64,000 bases of DNA from Verrucomicrobiota bacterium. GTDB lineage: Bacteria; Verrucomicrobiota; Verrucomicrobiae; Opitutales; CG1-02-43-26. Below the pieces are notes generated by a model, which worked only from the letters and a program-made list of their open reading frames with translations, was not told the DNA's origin and ran no database searches. This document shows positions 8,263 to 17,309 of this stretch, in pieces. Every line of letters starts with the position of its first letter. Within the stretch, counting starts at the first letter, position 1. Location: contig JABDAI010000002.1 in NCBI GenBank assembly GCA_013289195.1, forward strand, positions 1-64,000. The letters run 5' to 3'. The position numbers were made by a program, and so were the translations under genes.

Positions 8263-9762
8263 TTAAAAAAATATTTCACCCAAAACACCTTGGTAAATTC
8301 CTAATAATAAAGTACAGATAATTATAATTGCAAGTAATGCTTTATGAGGAAAAGTCACCACAATACTTTTTTTCATTGCACTATTTTCCGATATTTTATC
8401 ATCGCTCCAAATACTGAAAAATGCATCCCTTATCCATCCAAAATAATAATAGATAGAAATCACTACGCCTAAAATAGCAATTCCCAAAAGCAAGTAAAGT
8501 TGCGCCTGAAATGCTACAATAAATAAGAGCAACTTCCCAATAAACCCTGCCAATGGCGGTATACCAGCAAGAGATCCTATGCCTACTAAAAGACTTGTAC
8601 CAAGAAAGGGATTGTTCTTCGCAAAATTTTGATAATCAGCAACATTCTGATCCTCATCGTCAGTCCCTGCCATATGCCCCATAATGAAAAAAACTCCAAA
8701 TGATCCCAAAAGATAGGTAAAAAGGTAGAAAATAATTGCAAGAATCGCCCAGTAAATAGAAAATGAAGCAACCACCCCGACTAATAAATATCCAGCATGG
8801 GAAATCCCTGAAAGACCCATCAAGCGCTTAACATTTGTTTGAGAAAGCGCAGCAACATTTGCAAAAAGTATACTTGTAATCGCTATAATACTAATCAGAG
8901 GAATCAAAAACTCCTGCATTTCAAAAAAAGGTCCCCTGACTAAATTCAATAAAACAATGATTCCAGCAGCCTTGGAAGAGACTGCAAGAAACGCGGTAAC
9001 AGGCGTCGGTGCTCCTTGATACACATCTGGAATCCAAATCTGAAAAGGAAATGCTCCAATTTTAAATGCAAGCCCGCAAATGATTAATGCTATTCCGATC
9101 TTGACTAAAATATTAGACGAATTCGCATCTATAAAATTCCCTAATGCCACAAAATTCATGGCATCGATTGTATGAGCAGGCAAAGTAGGATTCCCTGCTA
9201 CTCCATAGAGCAAAACGATACCAAATAATAATAAAGAAGAACTTAATGCTCCCAAGATTAAAAACTTTAACCCTGCCTCAAGAGAAAACTCACTGTTTCG
9301 GCTATAGGCTATTAAAATTAAAAGACCAACCGTAACAGTCTCGAGTGCAATGAATAACATTACAAAATTGTTACTTTGTACCAGTAACATGAGTGCCCCA
9401 GTTATAACCAACACAAGTGCATAAAATTCACTGCTTGGAAGAATTTGCTTAGAAAAATAAACTATTCCTAAATAAGAAACTAACAATGAACTTATTATAA
9501 AAAAAATCCGGATGATTTGGCTAAAAGACCCTATTTGTATCATTCCACCAAAGTATTCGCCCATTATGGGCTCTCGTCCGAAAATTACTCCAAGCAATAT
9601 TACCACTTGCCCCACAATTGCTATACTAGGAATTAATCTTTTTCCTTTGTTGGGAACGAATACATCAATCATTAAAATAACTAAAGCCAGAACCCCAAAT
9701 GAAATTTCCGGATAAATTACAAACCAATCATTTGTTCCTGCTATAACTTTAAAAATATCCAT
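8263..9762 (-). CDS. nuoN: NADH-quinone oxidoreductase subunit N
   Basis: A membrane-arm, antiporter-like subunit of respiratory complex I, taking part in proton pumping. It has 499 residues and about 14 hydrophobic segments. Landmarks are the Glu in FIALETVTVGLLILIAYSR, and the broken-helix region AFKIGAFPFQIWIPDVYQGA followed by PTPVTAFLAVSSKAAG with its conserved lysines. It is the last gene of a nuoKLMN run, with 19 bp to nuoM. The start codon overlaps no SD-like sequence. The plus strand is C-rich here, so the coding strand favours G over C. Confidence 0.93.
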   Translation of the reverse strand: MDIFKVIAGTNDWFVIYPEISFGVLALVILMIDVFVPNKGKRLIPSIAIVGQVVILLGVIFGREPIMGEYFGGMIQIGSFSQIIRIFFIISSLLVSYLGIVYFSKQILPSSEFYALVLVITGALMLLVQSNNFVMLFIALETVTVGLLILIAYSRNSEFSLEAGLKFLILGALSSSLLLFGIVLLYGVAGNPTLPAHTIDAMNFVALGNFIDANSSNILVKIGIALIICGLAFKIGAFPFQIWIPDVYQGAPTPVTAFLAVSSKAAGIIVLLNLVRGPFFEMQEFLIPLISIIAITSILFANVAALSQTNVKRLMGLSGISHAGYLLVGVVASFSIYWAILAIIFYLFTYLLGSFGVFFIMGHMAGTDDEDQNVADYQNFAKNNPFLGTSLLVGIGSLAGIPPLAGFIGKLLLFIVAFQAQLYLLLGIAILGVVISIYYYFGWIRDAFFSIWSDDKISENSAMKKSIVVTFPHKALLAIIIICTLLLGIYQGVLGEIFF

Positions 9763-9781
9763 TCTATAATATAATTAATTT

Positions 9782-11350
9782 TTATTCGTCCTTCGTTGCA
9801 ATATAATTTGAAGGTTCATTCGACAATGTCGCATTTAAAGGTCCCGTAATCAATTTCGGCCAAAAACCTACTGCTATTAGCCCTAGCAATAAAATCAATA
9901 CTGGTATCCTTTCCTTAATCGTTATATCTTTAATTTCTCCATGTTCAAGTTTTTCTCTAAATCCTACTCGTGGCTGTCCAAAGAAAATATTTGCTACGGC
10001 TCTTAAACCGTAAATTGCAGATATCACAACTCCTGAAACTGCTGGGAACACCATCCATGGCTGATACTTCCACAAACTTAAAAAAATAACGATCTCGGCC
10101 CAAAAATTTGCAAATCCAGGTAAACCAATATTTGCCAAAATTCCTGCTAGAAAAAAACCACAAAGTACAGGCGCCTTTTGCGATAATCCTCCTATTTCAC
10201 TCATATCATAAGTATTCGTACGCTTGTAGGTTATTGCCCCCAAAAGAAAGAGTAATGCAACTGAGAGACCATGCGCAAACATAAGCAATATCGCTCCTCC
10301 AGCACCTAATATTGACAAAGATGCAATACCCAAAAAGGCATACCCCATATGCATCACGGAGCTATACGCCACCATCATTTTCAAATCTCTTTGTGCTATC
10401 GTTACTAGTCCAATAATTACAATATTACATAAAGCCAATATTGCCAAAACATACATCCAATGGCTTGCACCTAATGGTAGCAATGGAACTGCAATTTGAA
10501 GTAAACCATAAAGTCCAAATTTCTTCAAAACTCCAGCATGCAACATTGCAACTGAACTCGGGGCTGCTCCGTATCCCTTGGGTGCCCATGTATGAAATGG
10601 AAATAATGAGACCAAGATTCCAAATCCAACCATCAATAAACCGAATATATTTTTTTGCAAAATCTCACTCAAAGGATTTTCACTCAAGTAGTCTTTAAGT
10701 GCAACAAAGTCGAAGGAATTAATATCACTTGAAGCATAAATACTGATTAATCCAATAAGTGAAAGCATTGCCCCTAAAGTCAAGTAAATCGTCAATTCCA
10801 TGGCAATGCTTCTTCTACCTTTGCCACCCCAAATCCCAATCATAATAAATGTAGGAATTAATGCGAGCTCGTGGAAAAAATAAAAGAAAAAAATGTCAAA
10901 GGTTGCAAACATACCCAAAAGCCCTGAAGTCATTATTAACAGAAGAGCTAAGTAAAGATAAAGACGTTGAGCTTGCGAAATGAGTGCAAAAATCCCAGCC
11001 GCAAAGCTAACAATTGCTGCAAGAGCAAAAAGAGGTAATGAGATTCCATTGAGCCCCAGTTTCAAACTTATCCCAAAAATTTCTAAACCTGTTGATAAGT
11101 CGCTGACAAAAAAATAATCGATAACCTCTCCAAACTTTTCAAAAGAATCATTAAAATTCTTATAGAAAGACAAATAATCAATATATAATATAATCGCTAG
11201 TATAAATGGGACTAAAAATCCTAAAAAGGCTATAAATTTTACGATCTTTTCCTTAATCCCATCCCCTAAAAATAGAATCAAGCCCACAAAAAATGGAAAC
11301 ACTATCGCAAGCTGCAAAAGAAAAGAAGCATTCGGATTTGGATCTATCAT
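9782..11350 (-). CDS. nuoM: NADH-quinone oxidoreductase subunit M
   Basis: An antiporter-like proton channel subunit of complex I with 522 residues and about 14 membrane segments. The conserved Glu lies in FFFYFFHELALIPTFIMIGI. The region that reads WLPDAH in enterobacterial NuoM is here FPFHTWAPKGYGAAPSSVAM, followed by LHAGVLKKFGLYGL. As far as I recall, that variant is typical of Verrucomicrobia and relatives, so it is one of the better lineage clues in the window. The C-terminal tail after the last helix is polar. It is encoded between nuoL and nuoN with 37-bp and 19-bp gaps. Confidence 0.93.
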   Translation of the reverse strand: MIDPNPNASFLLQLAIVFPFFVGLILFLGDGIKEKIVKFIAFLGFLVPFILAIILYIDYLSFYKNFNDSFEKFGEVIDYFFVSDLSTGLEIFGISLKLGLNGISLPLFALAAIVSFAAGIFALISQAQRLYLYLALLLIMTSGLLGMFATFDIFFFYFFHELALIPTFIMIGIWGGKGRRSIAMELTIYLTLGAMLSLIGLISIYASSDINSFDFVALKDYLSENPLSEILQKNIFGLLMVGFGILVSLFPFHTWAPKGYGAAPSSVAMLHAGVLKKFGLYGLLQIAVPLLPLGASHWMYVLAILALCNIVIIGLVTIAQRDLKMMVAYSSVMHMGYAFLGIASLSILGAGGAILLMFAHGLSVALLFLLGAITYKRTNTYDMSEIGGLSQKAPVLCGFFLAGILANIGLPGFANFWAEIVIFLSLWKYQPWMVFPAVSGVVISAIYGLRAVANIFFGQPRVGFREKLEHGEIKDITIKERIPVLILLLGLIAVGFWPKLITGPLNATLSNEPSNYIATKDE

Positions 11351-11387
11351 TTATTTATATTCTTTTTTGAAATTAACATTTTATTTC

Positions 11388-13238
11388 TTACAACCACCCA
11401 AGCACATAGGCACTATAAAGCAATAACCCTACCAAGAACCAATAGACATATACATGCAGCGATCCAACATGCAACCTCCTGGCCCCCAGTCCTATTAATC
11501 CTACTATCCCTGCACTGCCCCTGACAATTAAACCGGAGATGATTATCGTATCAAAAAAACTTAAAAATAATGCAAATCTCTGCTGAATTTGTGATACATA
11601 AAAATTATAAATCTCATCAAACCATAATTTTGACTTCAGTAAATAAAAAACTTTAGGTGCAAGCAATTTCAGTTTATCCTCTTTAGCTCCCACTCCGTAA
11701 AAAAAGTAACTAATCCCTAAGCCCAATATCCATGCTAAAGTACCGAGTATGATAATTATCAATCCTCCGCCCATGCTTGTTATGAGGTCATGTATTTTGT
11801 CAAAATCTGGCACTATCGATTCACTTAAATTAGCTGGCCACAATACCAAATACCCCCCAACTGCCGAACATATCGCCAAAATTATTAATGGCAATCCTAT
11901 CATCCATCCAGATTCGTGTGCATCCTTTGCTACCAAAGAATTCGCCTCTCCAAAAAAAACAATCCACAAAAGCCTTCCCATATATAAAGCTGTTAAAAAA
12001 GCAGAAATTATCAATATCACAAATGCTCCCTTATCTACTGTAAATGCTGCTTCTATAATGGCATCCTTACTAAAATAACCTGATGTGTACGTAACCCCAC
12101 ACAGTGCCAATAAACCGATTCCAAATGTTACAAAAGTTACTGGCATCTTTCGCCACAAACCTCCCATCTCAAAAATATCCTGCTCATGATTCAAGGAATG
12201 GATCACCGACCCTGCTCCAAGAAACAATAAAGCCTTAAAAGCCGCATGTGTTGCCAAATGGAAAAGCGCTAAACCCGGATATCCCATTCCCACTCCTGCT
12301 GCCATAAATCCTAATTGCGATAATGTTGAATACGCCAAAATTCGCTTAATATCTCGTTGCGCCAATGCACAGCATCCTGCATAAATTGCCATGATCACGC
12401 CCAACCATAATATCAAATGCAAGACATTTTCAGGTATTAAGAAAAAGATCCGTATGAGCAAATAAATACCCGCAGCCACCATAGTTGCCGCATGTATGAG
12501 CGCAGAAACAGGCGTTGGGCCAGCCATCGCATCCGGCAACCATACTTGTAAAGGAAACTGGGCACTCTTTCCTAAAAATCCACACATAAGTAATAATGCT
12601 ATTCCAGTACTAATAAGAGTCGGATCCATCGCCACTTTTTCACTCAATACTTGCAAGTCCACGGTCCCAAAATGCCAATACGTCCAGACTATTCCGACTA
12701 AAAATCCAAAATCCCCTACCCTATTGACAATAAATGCTTTCTTCGAAGCGTCTGCGGCCTCTTTCGTATCCTTATAGTGTGCTATCAAGGCATAGGAGCT
12801 AAATCCAACTAACTCCCAAAACACAAATAGCATGATCAAATTAGCGGCCATCACTATCCCCAACATCGAAAACATAAAAATAGACATTCCTGCAAAATAA
12901 CGGCCCTTGCAGTCATCATCATCCATATAACCAACACTAAAAAGCTGTATCCAAAATGCCACGAATGCCACAATGAAAAGCATGGTCACTGCATACTTAT
13001 CCATTAAAAATCCCATATCAATTTTTAATTCCCCAATATTAAACCAAGTTATATTCGGATGCATCACCTGTCCGTCCCAATTCATCACAAAAAATATCGT
13101 AAGAATTGCTATCAACAACCCCCCAATCACGGAGATCATCGCAGCTACATTGCCTTGGCGACGGAAAAATACAGTAATCAATAATGCTGAAAGAAAGGGA
13201 ATAAAGAGTATAGCGATTAAAGTCGTAATTAAAGTCAT
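11388..13238 (-). CDS. nuoL: NADH-quinone oxidoreductase subunit L
   Basis: The distal proton-pumping subunit of complex I, 616 residues. Conserved segments are FWELVGFSSYALIAHYKD, then NRVGDFGFLVGI, and GKSAQFPLQVWLPDAMAGPT followed by PVSALIHAATMVAAGIYLL. The C-terminal part includes the long lateral-helix region and a final transmembrane segment (YWFLVGLLLYSAYVLGWL). Only 4 bp separate it from nuoK, which implies one transcript. It is normal in length for the family and no residue appears missing. Confidence 0.94.
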   Translation of the reverse strand: MTLITTLIAILFIPFLSALLITVFFRRQGNVAAMISVIGGLLIAILTIFFVMNWDGQVMHPNITWFNIGELKIDMGFLMDKYAVTMLFIVAFVAFWIQLFSVGYMDDDDCKGRYFAGMSIFMFSMLGIVMAANLIMLFVFWELVGFSSYALIAHYKDTKEAADASKKAFIVNRVGDFGFLVGIVWTYWHFGTVDLQVLSEKVAMDPTLISTGIALLLMCGFLGKSAQFPLQVWLPDAMAGPTPVSALIHAATMVAAGIYLLIRIFFLIPENVLHLILWLGVIMAIYAGCCALAQRDIKRILAYSTLSQLGFMAAGVGMGYPGLALFHLATHAAFKALLFLGAGSVIHSLNHEQDIFEMGGLWRKMPVTFVTFGIGLLALCGVTYTSGYFSKDAIIEAAFTVDKGAFVILIISAFLTALYMGRLLWIVFFGEANSLVAKDAHESGWMIGLPLIILAICSAVGGYLVLWPANLSESIVPDFDKIHDLITSMGGGLIIIILGTLAWILGLGISYFFYGVGAKEDKLKLLAPKVFYLLKSKLWFDEIYNFYVSQIQQRFALFLSFFDTIIISGLIVRGSAGIVGLIGLGARRLHVGSLHVYVYWFLVGLLLYSAYVLGWL

Positions 13239-13242
13239 AGGA

Positions 13243-13548
13243 TTAATATTTTAATGCATTTAATTTTTCTACCATCACAGTTTTGCGTTTTCTGTATAAC
13301 GCTACAATGATCGCCAACCCCACCGCAACTTCAGCAGCGGCAACTGTTATAATAAAAAAAACAAATAAATTTCCATCCATCACATTATTATATCTGGAAA
13401 ACGCCACCAATGCTATATTGATCGCATTGAGCATAAGCTCCAAACTCATAAAAATAATAAGGGTATTTCTTCGAAATAATATACCAAAAAAGCCTATTGC
13501 AAATAGCAATCCAGCCACAACTATATACTGCGAAACACTCACTATCAT
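13243..13548 (-). CDS. nuoK: NADH-quinone oxidoreductase subunit K
   Basis: A small complex I membrane subunit of 101 residues with three helices. Glutamates in the second helix ([14 protein letters not shown]) and third helix ([20 protein letters not shown]) match the conserved charged residues that link the quinone site to the pumps. It is the first gene of the nuoKLMN run. The next upstream gene in most nuo operons, nuoJ, is absent: instead there is a 400-bp noncoding stretch with a MITE. The operon must therefore be split, with the remaining subunits elsewhere. Confidence 0.93.
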   Translation of the reverse strand: MIVSVSQYIVVAGLLFAIGFFGILFRRNTLIIFMSLELMLNAINIALVAFSRYNNVMDGNLFVFFIITVAAAEVAVGLAIIVALYRKRKTVMVEKLNALKY

Positions 13549-13948
13549 ACTTTCTTTTATTATTTTGCAAAAGCGAATTTCTTACATTTTCTACTGTATT
13601 GTTTCTAATGCAAGAATATTTTTGCCCAATTAAAAATCATTATTATTTAATAGCATAGGCGTTTGTCTTTTGAAATTGAGAATTGATATAAGTTTTCTGA
13701 AAAGGAATATTAGACTTCTTTCGAAACTAAGTATTTTGCTCTATAGCAAGGAAAAAATTTGTAAGGGACCGGAATGTATACAAAAATACATGAGGATCCC
13801 GAATAAATTTTTGACGCCGCTAGAGAGCAAAAGAGTTGGTTTCGAAAGAAGTCTATTGATGATTTTTTGAGCGAGCGCCTATCCCTCCTTAAGAGTAGGT
13901 AGGGCCTTTTATTCAGCTTTCATTTTATATTAATAAAATACCTTTTTT
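13549..13948. other. noncoding region upstream of nuoK containing a MITE
   Basis: About 400 bp without a gene. It contains the 143-bp palindromic element at 13712-13854. Outside that lies a shorter inverted pair, ATAGGCG near 13652 and CGCCTAT near 13874, possibly from an older nested insertion. The promoter of nuoK must lie here or within the element. A short open frame across the element is just read-through of the palindrome. Confidence 0.55.
13712..13854. mobile_element. MITE: 143 bp, perfect 16-bp terminal inverted repeats, ATT target duplication
   Basis: The left end AGACTTCTTTCGAAAC (13712-13727) is the exact reverse complement of the right end GTTTCGAAAGAAGTCT (13839-13854). The element is flanked on both sides by ATT (13709-13711 and 13855-13857), as expected of a 3-bp target duplication. 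The interior is also palindromic: TTTTGCTCT on the left pairs with AGAGCAAAA on the right, and a terminal stem ATGTAT/ATACAT closes the tip. It encodes no transposase, so it would need one supplied in trans. The ends look like those of IS5-type elements, but that is from memory. Confidence 0.8.
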
Positions 13949-15850
13949 CTAAAACTCCGTTTCTAATTCATCGTCTCCTTTAGCCCAGGAAAATTTTTTT
14001 AACTCGGATCCATTTAGTCGACACATAAGTAGAAACCGATCATCCAAGTTAAATTTTTTTTCCTCTTCTTCATTCACCAATCCTTTTACTCTAAGTAAAC
14101 CAAGAATAGTTATCACAACACCTTGTAATCTCAGGGACTCAAAACAATTCTTAGATTCAAAAAAATTAACTAGTATTTCAACTAACTTTGATTTAACGAT
14201 ATGATCGCGATTAATAAAATCTTTTGTCCTTGCAAGAAAGAGAAGAAAAGAAATGCCAGTAAATTGCAATTTTAGATTTTCATGATCAAAAAAAATTACT
14301 AATTTCTCTATTAAGAGCTGCTTTATTTCATCTTTTATAGGGAAATTGTTTCCAATGAACTCTTTCAAAACCAAGAATGCGTCAGAAAGACGTTTTGAGT
14401 CAGGATAAACATTTAAACACAATTTATCAAGGAAACTATCAATAAGACCTTCAGCAGCAAACTTTTTTTGCTTTGCCAAATTCAAAAGAATTTCAATACT
14501 TATACGTTGTATTTCCAAATTTTTATGATCAAATAAATTTAACATTTTTCCCATTAAGGACTGCTTTATTTCGATTTTTATAAGTAAATCGTTCTTAATA
14601 AACTCGTCAAATATTGCTAGTGTATCAGGTAGTCGCTTTGAATTTGGAAGAATATTTAAACATAGTTTATCAAGTAAGTTATCTACAAGATCTTGATCCA
14701 TAAATTCTTTTTGGTTTGTACAATTTATGAGAAAGGAAGTGGCTATTTGCTGTAATCCCTTATTTTCATGATTAAATAAATCTAATATTTTCTTAGCTAA
14801 AAACAATTTAATCTCGAAAAACTGTTTTGTCTCATTTTCTCTTTCTATCAGTAAACCATTATCAATAAATTTTTTAAGAATTGAAAACGTATTATGAAAA
14901 TATATTGAATCAGGATGAATATTTAAACATAATTTATAAAAGAAATTAATAATAAGCTCCGAAACGGAAAAATCAAAGACAGAATCATAAGATTTATAGG
15001 TTTTTAAATAATCGAGAATAATTAAGATTACGTCTTTGTTGCAGGGATTATAAATAAATGAATTCGATTGATCACTTACTAAATAGCGTGTAAGGAACTT
15101 TATAAAAAAATAAACTGAAGAAGGTATATTTTTTTTTACTTCGAAAACAGTAGCATTTTTATTTAATAGATACAAAACATTAAATGAATTTGAATCTAAC
15201 CCTTGTGAACTATAGAATGTAAAATTGGATTCAAGGCATAGAGATAGAAATTTTTCTAAACAAAACTCTAATGTTTTGACAAAAGCTGGTAGTAGCTTTG
15301 ATGCATTGGAAATTTTTTTAGCATGTAAATAGAATAATACAAATTGTCTATATTTGCGTGGCAAGTCAGAAAATGTTATTTGAAAGTCAATGTCTTTAAT
15401 GTAATTAGTGGAATATTCATTAATTTTGTTTAAAAACGATCGATTTAAAAATAAATTTGCCGTATAAGGAGTCTCATCCTTTAAAGAATGTTGTATTATC
15501 AGCTCGGATAGGTTTGGGTCATCTTCAAAATATTGGCCGCTCTCACGATAATTTATTAGTGCTTTGCTTTCAGTTATCGCTTCGATCGTACGTGACCTGT
15601 TTGGATTAGAGTCCTGGGAATCGAGCGGTGATGTATTTTGACTATCTAAAGTCTTCTGCTCAGGTTGATAAAATTTTTCTGCAGCAGCAGTCCGAGTTCC
15701 CGTTTCAACTCTATGCAGTCTAGGGCGCCCAGCATTAACAGGAAGCGCAAATGGATTTTGACCGATAGTTTTATTTTTTTCCGTAGCAACAGTGTGCCGA
15801 CGCTGGCGTGGAACATTTGGAGAAGCAGTTGGGGAAATAGGGTTTTGCAT
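13949..15850 (-). CDS. repeat protein with 81-residue HEAT-like units, function unknown
   Basis: A 633-residue protein I do not recognise. The first ~85 residues are polar and rich in Pro, Thr, Arg and Asn, probably disordered. Three consecutive units begin at residues 299, 388 and 469. The last two are exactly 81 residues long and the first is 89. Each opens with a line like LxDxxLDKLCLNxxPDSKRL, then a second helix pair (IKQxLxxKxxxxFDHxNLxx), ending in a run such as LLNLAKQKKF. The helical, leucine-spaced pattern suggests an alpha-solenoid of the HEAT/armadillo type. There is no signal peptide. Disordered N-terminus, solenoid body and AT-rich codons are compatible with a host-directed protein, which is speculation. 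Confidence 0.55.
   Translation of the reverse strand: MQNPISPTASPNVPRQRRHTVATEKNKTIGQNPFALPVNAGRPRLHRVETGTRTAAAEKFYQPEQKTLDSQNTSPLDSQDSNPNRSRTIEAITESKALINYRESGQYFEDDPNLSELIIQHSLKDETPYTANLFLNRSFLNKINEYSTNYIKDIDFQITFSDLPRKYRQFVLFYLHAKKISNASKLLPAFVKTLEFCLEKFLSLCLESNFTFYSSQGLDSNSFNVLYLLNKNATVFEVKKNIPSSVYFFIKFLTRYLVSDQSNSFIYNPCNKDVILIILDYLKTYKSYDSVFDFSVSELIINFFYKLCLNIHPDSIYFHNTFSILKKFIDNGLLIERENETKQFFEIKLFLAKKILDLFNHENKGLQQIATSFLINCTNQKEFMDQDLVDNLLDKLCLNILPNSKRLPDTLAIFDEFIKNDLLIKIEIKQSLMGKMLNLFDHKNLEIQRISIEILLNLAKQKKFAAEGLIDSFLDKLCLNVYPDSKRLSDAFLVLKEFIGNNFPIKDEIKQLLIEKLVIFFDHENLKLQFTGISFLLFLARTKDFINRDHIVKSKLVEILVNFFESKNCFESLRLQGVVITILGLLRVKGLVNEEEEKKFNLDDRFLLMCRLNGSELKKFSWAKGDDELETEF
14204..14956 (-). 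repeat. three tandem in-gene repeats (243-bp period)
   Basis: The repeats encode residues 299-549 of the overlapping gene. Similarity is visible at DNA level as well: ATTTAAACACAATTTATCAA, ATTTAAACATAGTTTATCAA and ATTTAAACATAATTTATAAA recur near 14410, 14652 and 14921. The first unit carries an 8-codon insertion. This indicates fairly recent duplication within the gene. Confidence 0.7.
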
Positions 15851-16195
15851 GTTTATTTATTTTCATTTGTTAAAATTCTAATTCTAAGTGAGGTTTATCT
15901 CATCAATTGGATAGAATATCACCAAAATAAGGTTCCTCTTTCCTTAATTCAACTACTATAATTTATTACAAGATACTTATTTGTCAATCCTAAATTTGCA
16001 AGTATGTTGCTTTTGCGATTTTGTATCTAAAAATGACATTCAAATTGATACTTTTTGGCTCTGGCTCAGAATTCTTATACGCGTGCATACTCAAGAGGCC
16101 ATGAACATAATCGATTGGGGTGGTATCAATAATTGTTATTGAAATCAAGAATTATTCTTGCAAAACTTACTATTCAAATAAGAATCTTAATCAAT
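15851..16195. other. divergent intergenic region
   Basis: The stretch separates two divergent unknown genes. It has mixed composition with no convincing hairpin or repeat. A TTG at 16133 is in frame with the downstream gene, but the leader it would add (rich in Ile, Leu and Lys) looks unconserved, so I treat it as noncoding. Promoters for both genes should lie here, and I cannot pinpoint them. Confidence 0.4.
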
Positions 16196-17059
16196 ATGTA
16201 TCTAGCACTTTCATCCTATAAAAAAACGTTTTCCCCAGCGAAAAGCTCAATTTTTGCTTTAAACCACCATATATCTGTTGAAAAAAGACATGTTAAATAT
16301 TTTTCATATCGTAATGATCCCCAAAAACCTCTTGTTGAGCGGCTCTGTTTTTGTTACCCCGAGTTTCTTTTAGATGTTTTAATTAACGGCGATCTCCAAA
16401 CTCTCCTCAATTTCCGCCGGATTTCAAAGGAAATGAATATTTTTGTTTCTACTAAAAATGCATATTGTAATCCTTTATTCGAGAAAGTGACTGTTTCCGT
16501 TCTCTACAATCAATTATATCCCGATATTCAAAAAACTGTAAAGGCAAAGTGCGACTTTGCCCAAACAACCGATATTGAATTACAAATTATTACTTCTTCT
16601 ATCTTTGATAATTTACTTCAAATGGAAGAGATTCTTGATTTAAAAAATCGACTAAAAATTATTTTGAAAATCGAAAATATTGATGAATTAAATAAACTTC
16701 AATTACTTTTAGTTCAAAATTATAAGCATTTTTTAGCAAACCTCAAAATATTAGATTTCTCTGAATTGTTTATAGATGCTAATAATATCCTTTTATTTAA
16801 TACACTATTAGCATCTATTTCACAAAACTTAGATGCTTTAACTAGCCTGACAACACTGGTTATACGAGAAGTATCGTCAGCTGTAACTCTCCAATTACCA
16901 GAACCGCTGAACTCCAAAATGATTGTTTTCAAACTTAATGAAGACAAGAGCTGGTTTACTTTAGAGTATGCTGCAAAAGGCGTTGTTGCAGGATTGGGTA
17001 TATATGGATTCTGTCGTTATTGGTTCCCCAAAGAATCCGAGAAAGAAGAGAAAAAATAA
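16196..17059 (+). CDS. F-box-like protein with C-terminal membrane anchor
   Basis: A 287-residue protein from ATG 16196; an in-frame TTG at 16133 would add 21 residues. About 40-95 residues in, a segment reads PLVERLCFCYPEFLLDVLIN then GDLQTLLNFRRISKEMNIFV. This has the Leu/Pro-Leu ... Leu-x-x-Leu-x-x-x-R-x-x-S-K spacing of F-box domains, the eukaryotic Skp1-binding motif that intracellular bacteria use in secreted effectors. A helical middle part follows. The C-terminus has a Gly-rich hydrophobic stretch (AAKGVVAGLGIYGFCRYWF) and a charged KESEKEEKK tail, like a tail anchor. The F-box call is by eye and needs a profile search. Confidence 0.45.
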   Translation: MYLALSSYKKTFSPAKSSIFALNHHISVEKRHVKYFSYRNDPQKPLVERLCFCYPEFLLDVLINGDLQTLLNFRRISKEMNIFVSTKNAYCNPLFEKVTVSVLYNQLYPDIQKTVKAKCDFAQTTDIELQIITSSIFDNLLQMEEILDLKNRLKIILKIENIDELNKLQLLLVQNYKHFLANLKILDFSELFIDANNILLFNTLLASISQNLDALTSLTTLVIREVSSAVTLQLPEPLNSKMIVFKLNEDKSWFTLEYAAKGVVAGLGIYGFCRYWFPKESEKEEKK

Positions 17060-17165
17060 TTACTAATTTTTTAAATCTCCTTTAAAATTTGGTAGAGAAA
17101 GCAGTTCCATTTAGAGGAAACAACCGAAAAAGAATTGCACTTTTTCGTCCTCGATAAACCTGAGT

Positions 17166-17194
17166 TATACCATTTCCCTAATTAAAATGGTATA
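17166..17194. terminator. bidirectional hairpin between convergent genes
   Basis: TATACCATTT (17166-17175) pairs perfectly with AAATGGTATA (17185-17194) across a 9-nt loop. An AT-rich tail follows on both sides. It lies between two converging genes, as expected for a shared terminator. The stem is AT-rich and there is no long T-run, so strength is uncertain. The preceding TAAACCTGAGTTATACC, reversed, also resembles the end of the dispersed repeat family. Confidence 0.5.
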
Positions 17195-17309
17195 ATATTT
17201 CTTCTATTTTACAAAATTAAAAGGGTGCCATCAGTACTTGACATTTACATTGGTGATGTTCCCTTTGGATTAAATAGAAATGGCTCGAAGGCAACGCCTT
17301 TTACTTTGT

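Noticed and set aside
13670..13870. Plus-strand frame upstream of nuoK
   Set aside because: It reads straight through the 143-bp palindromic element, so it is not a gene.
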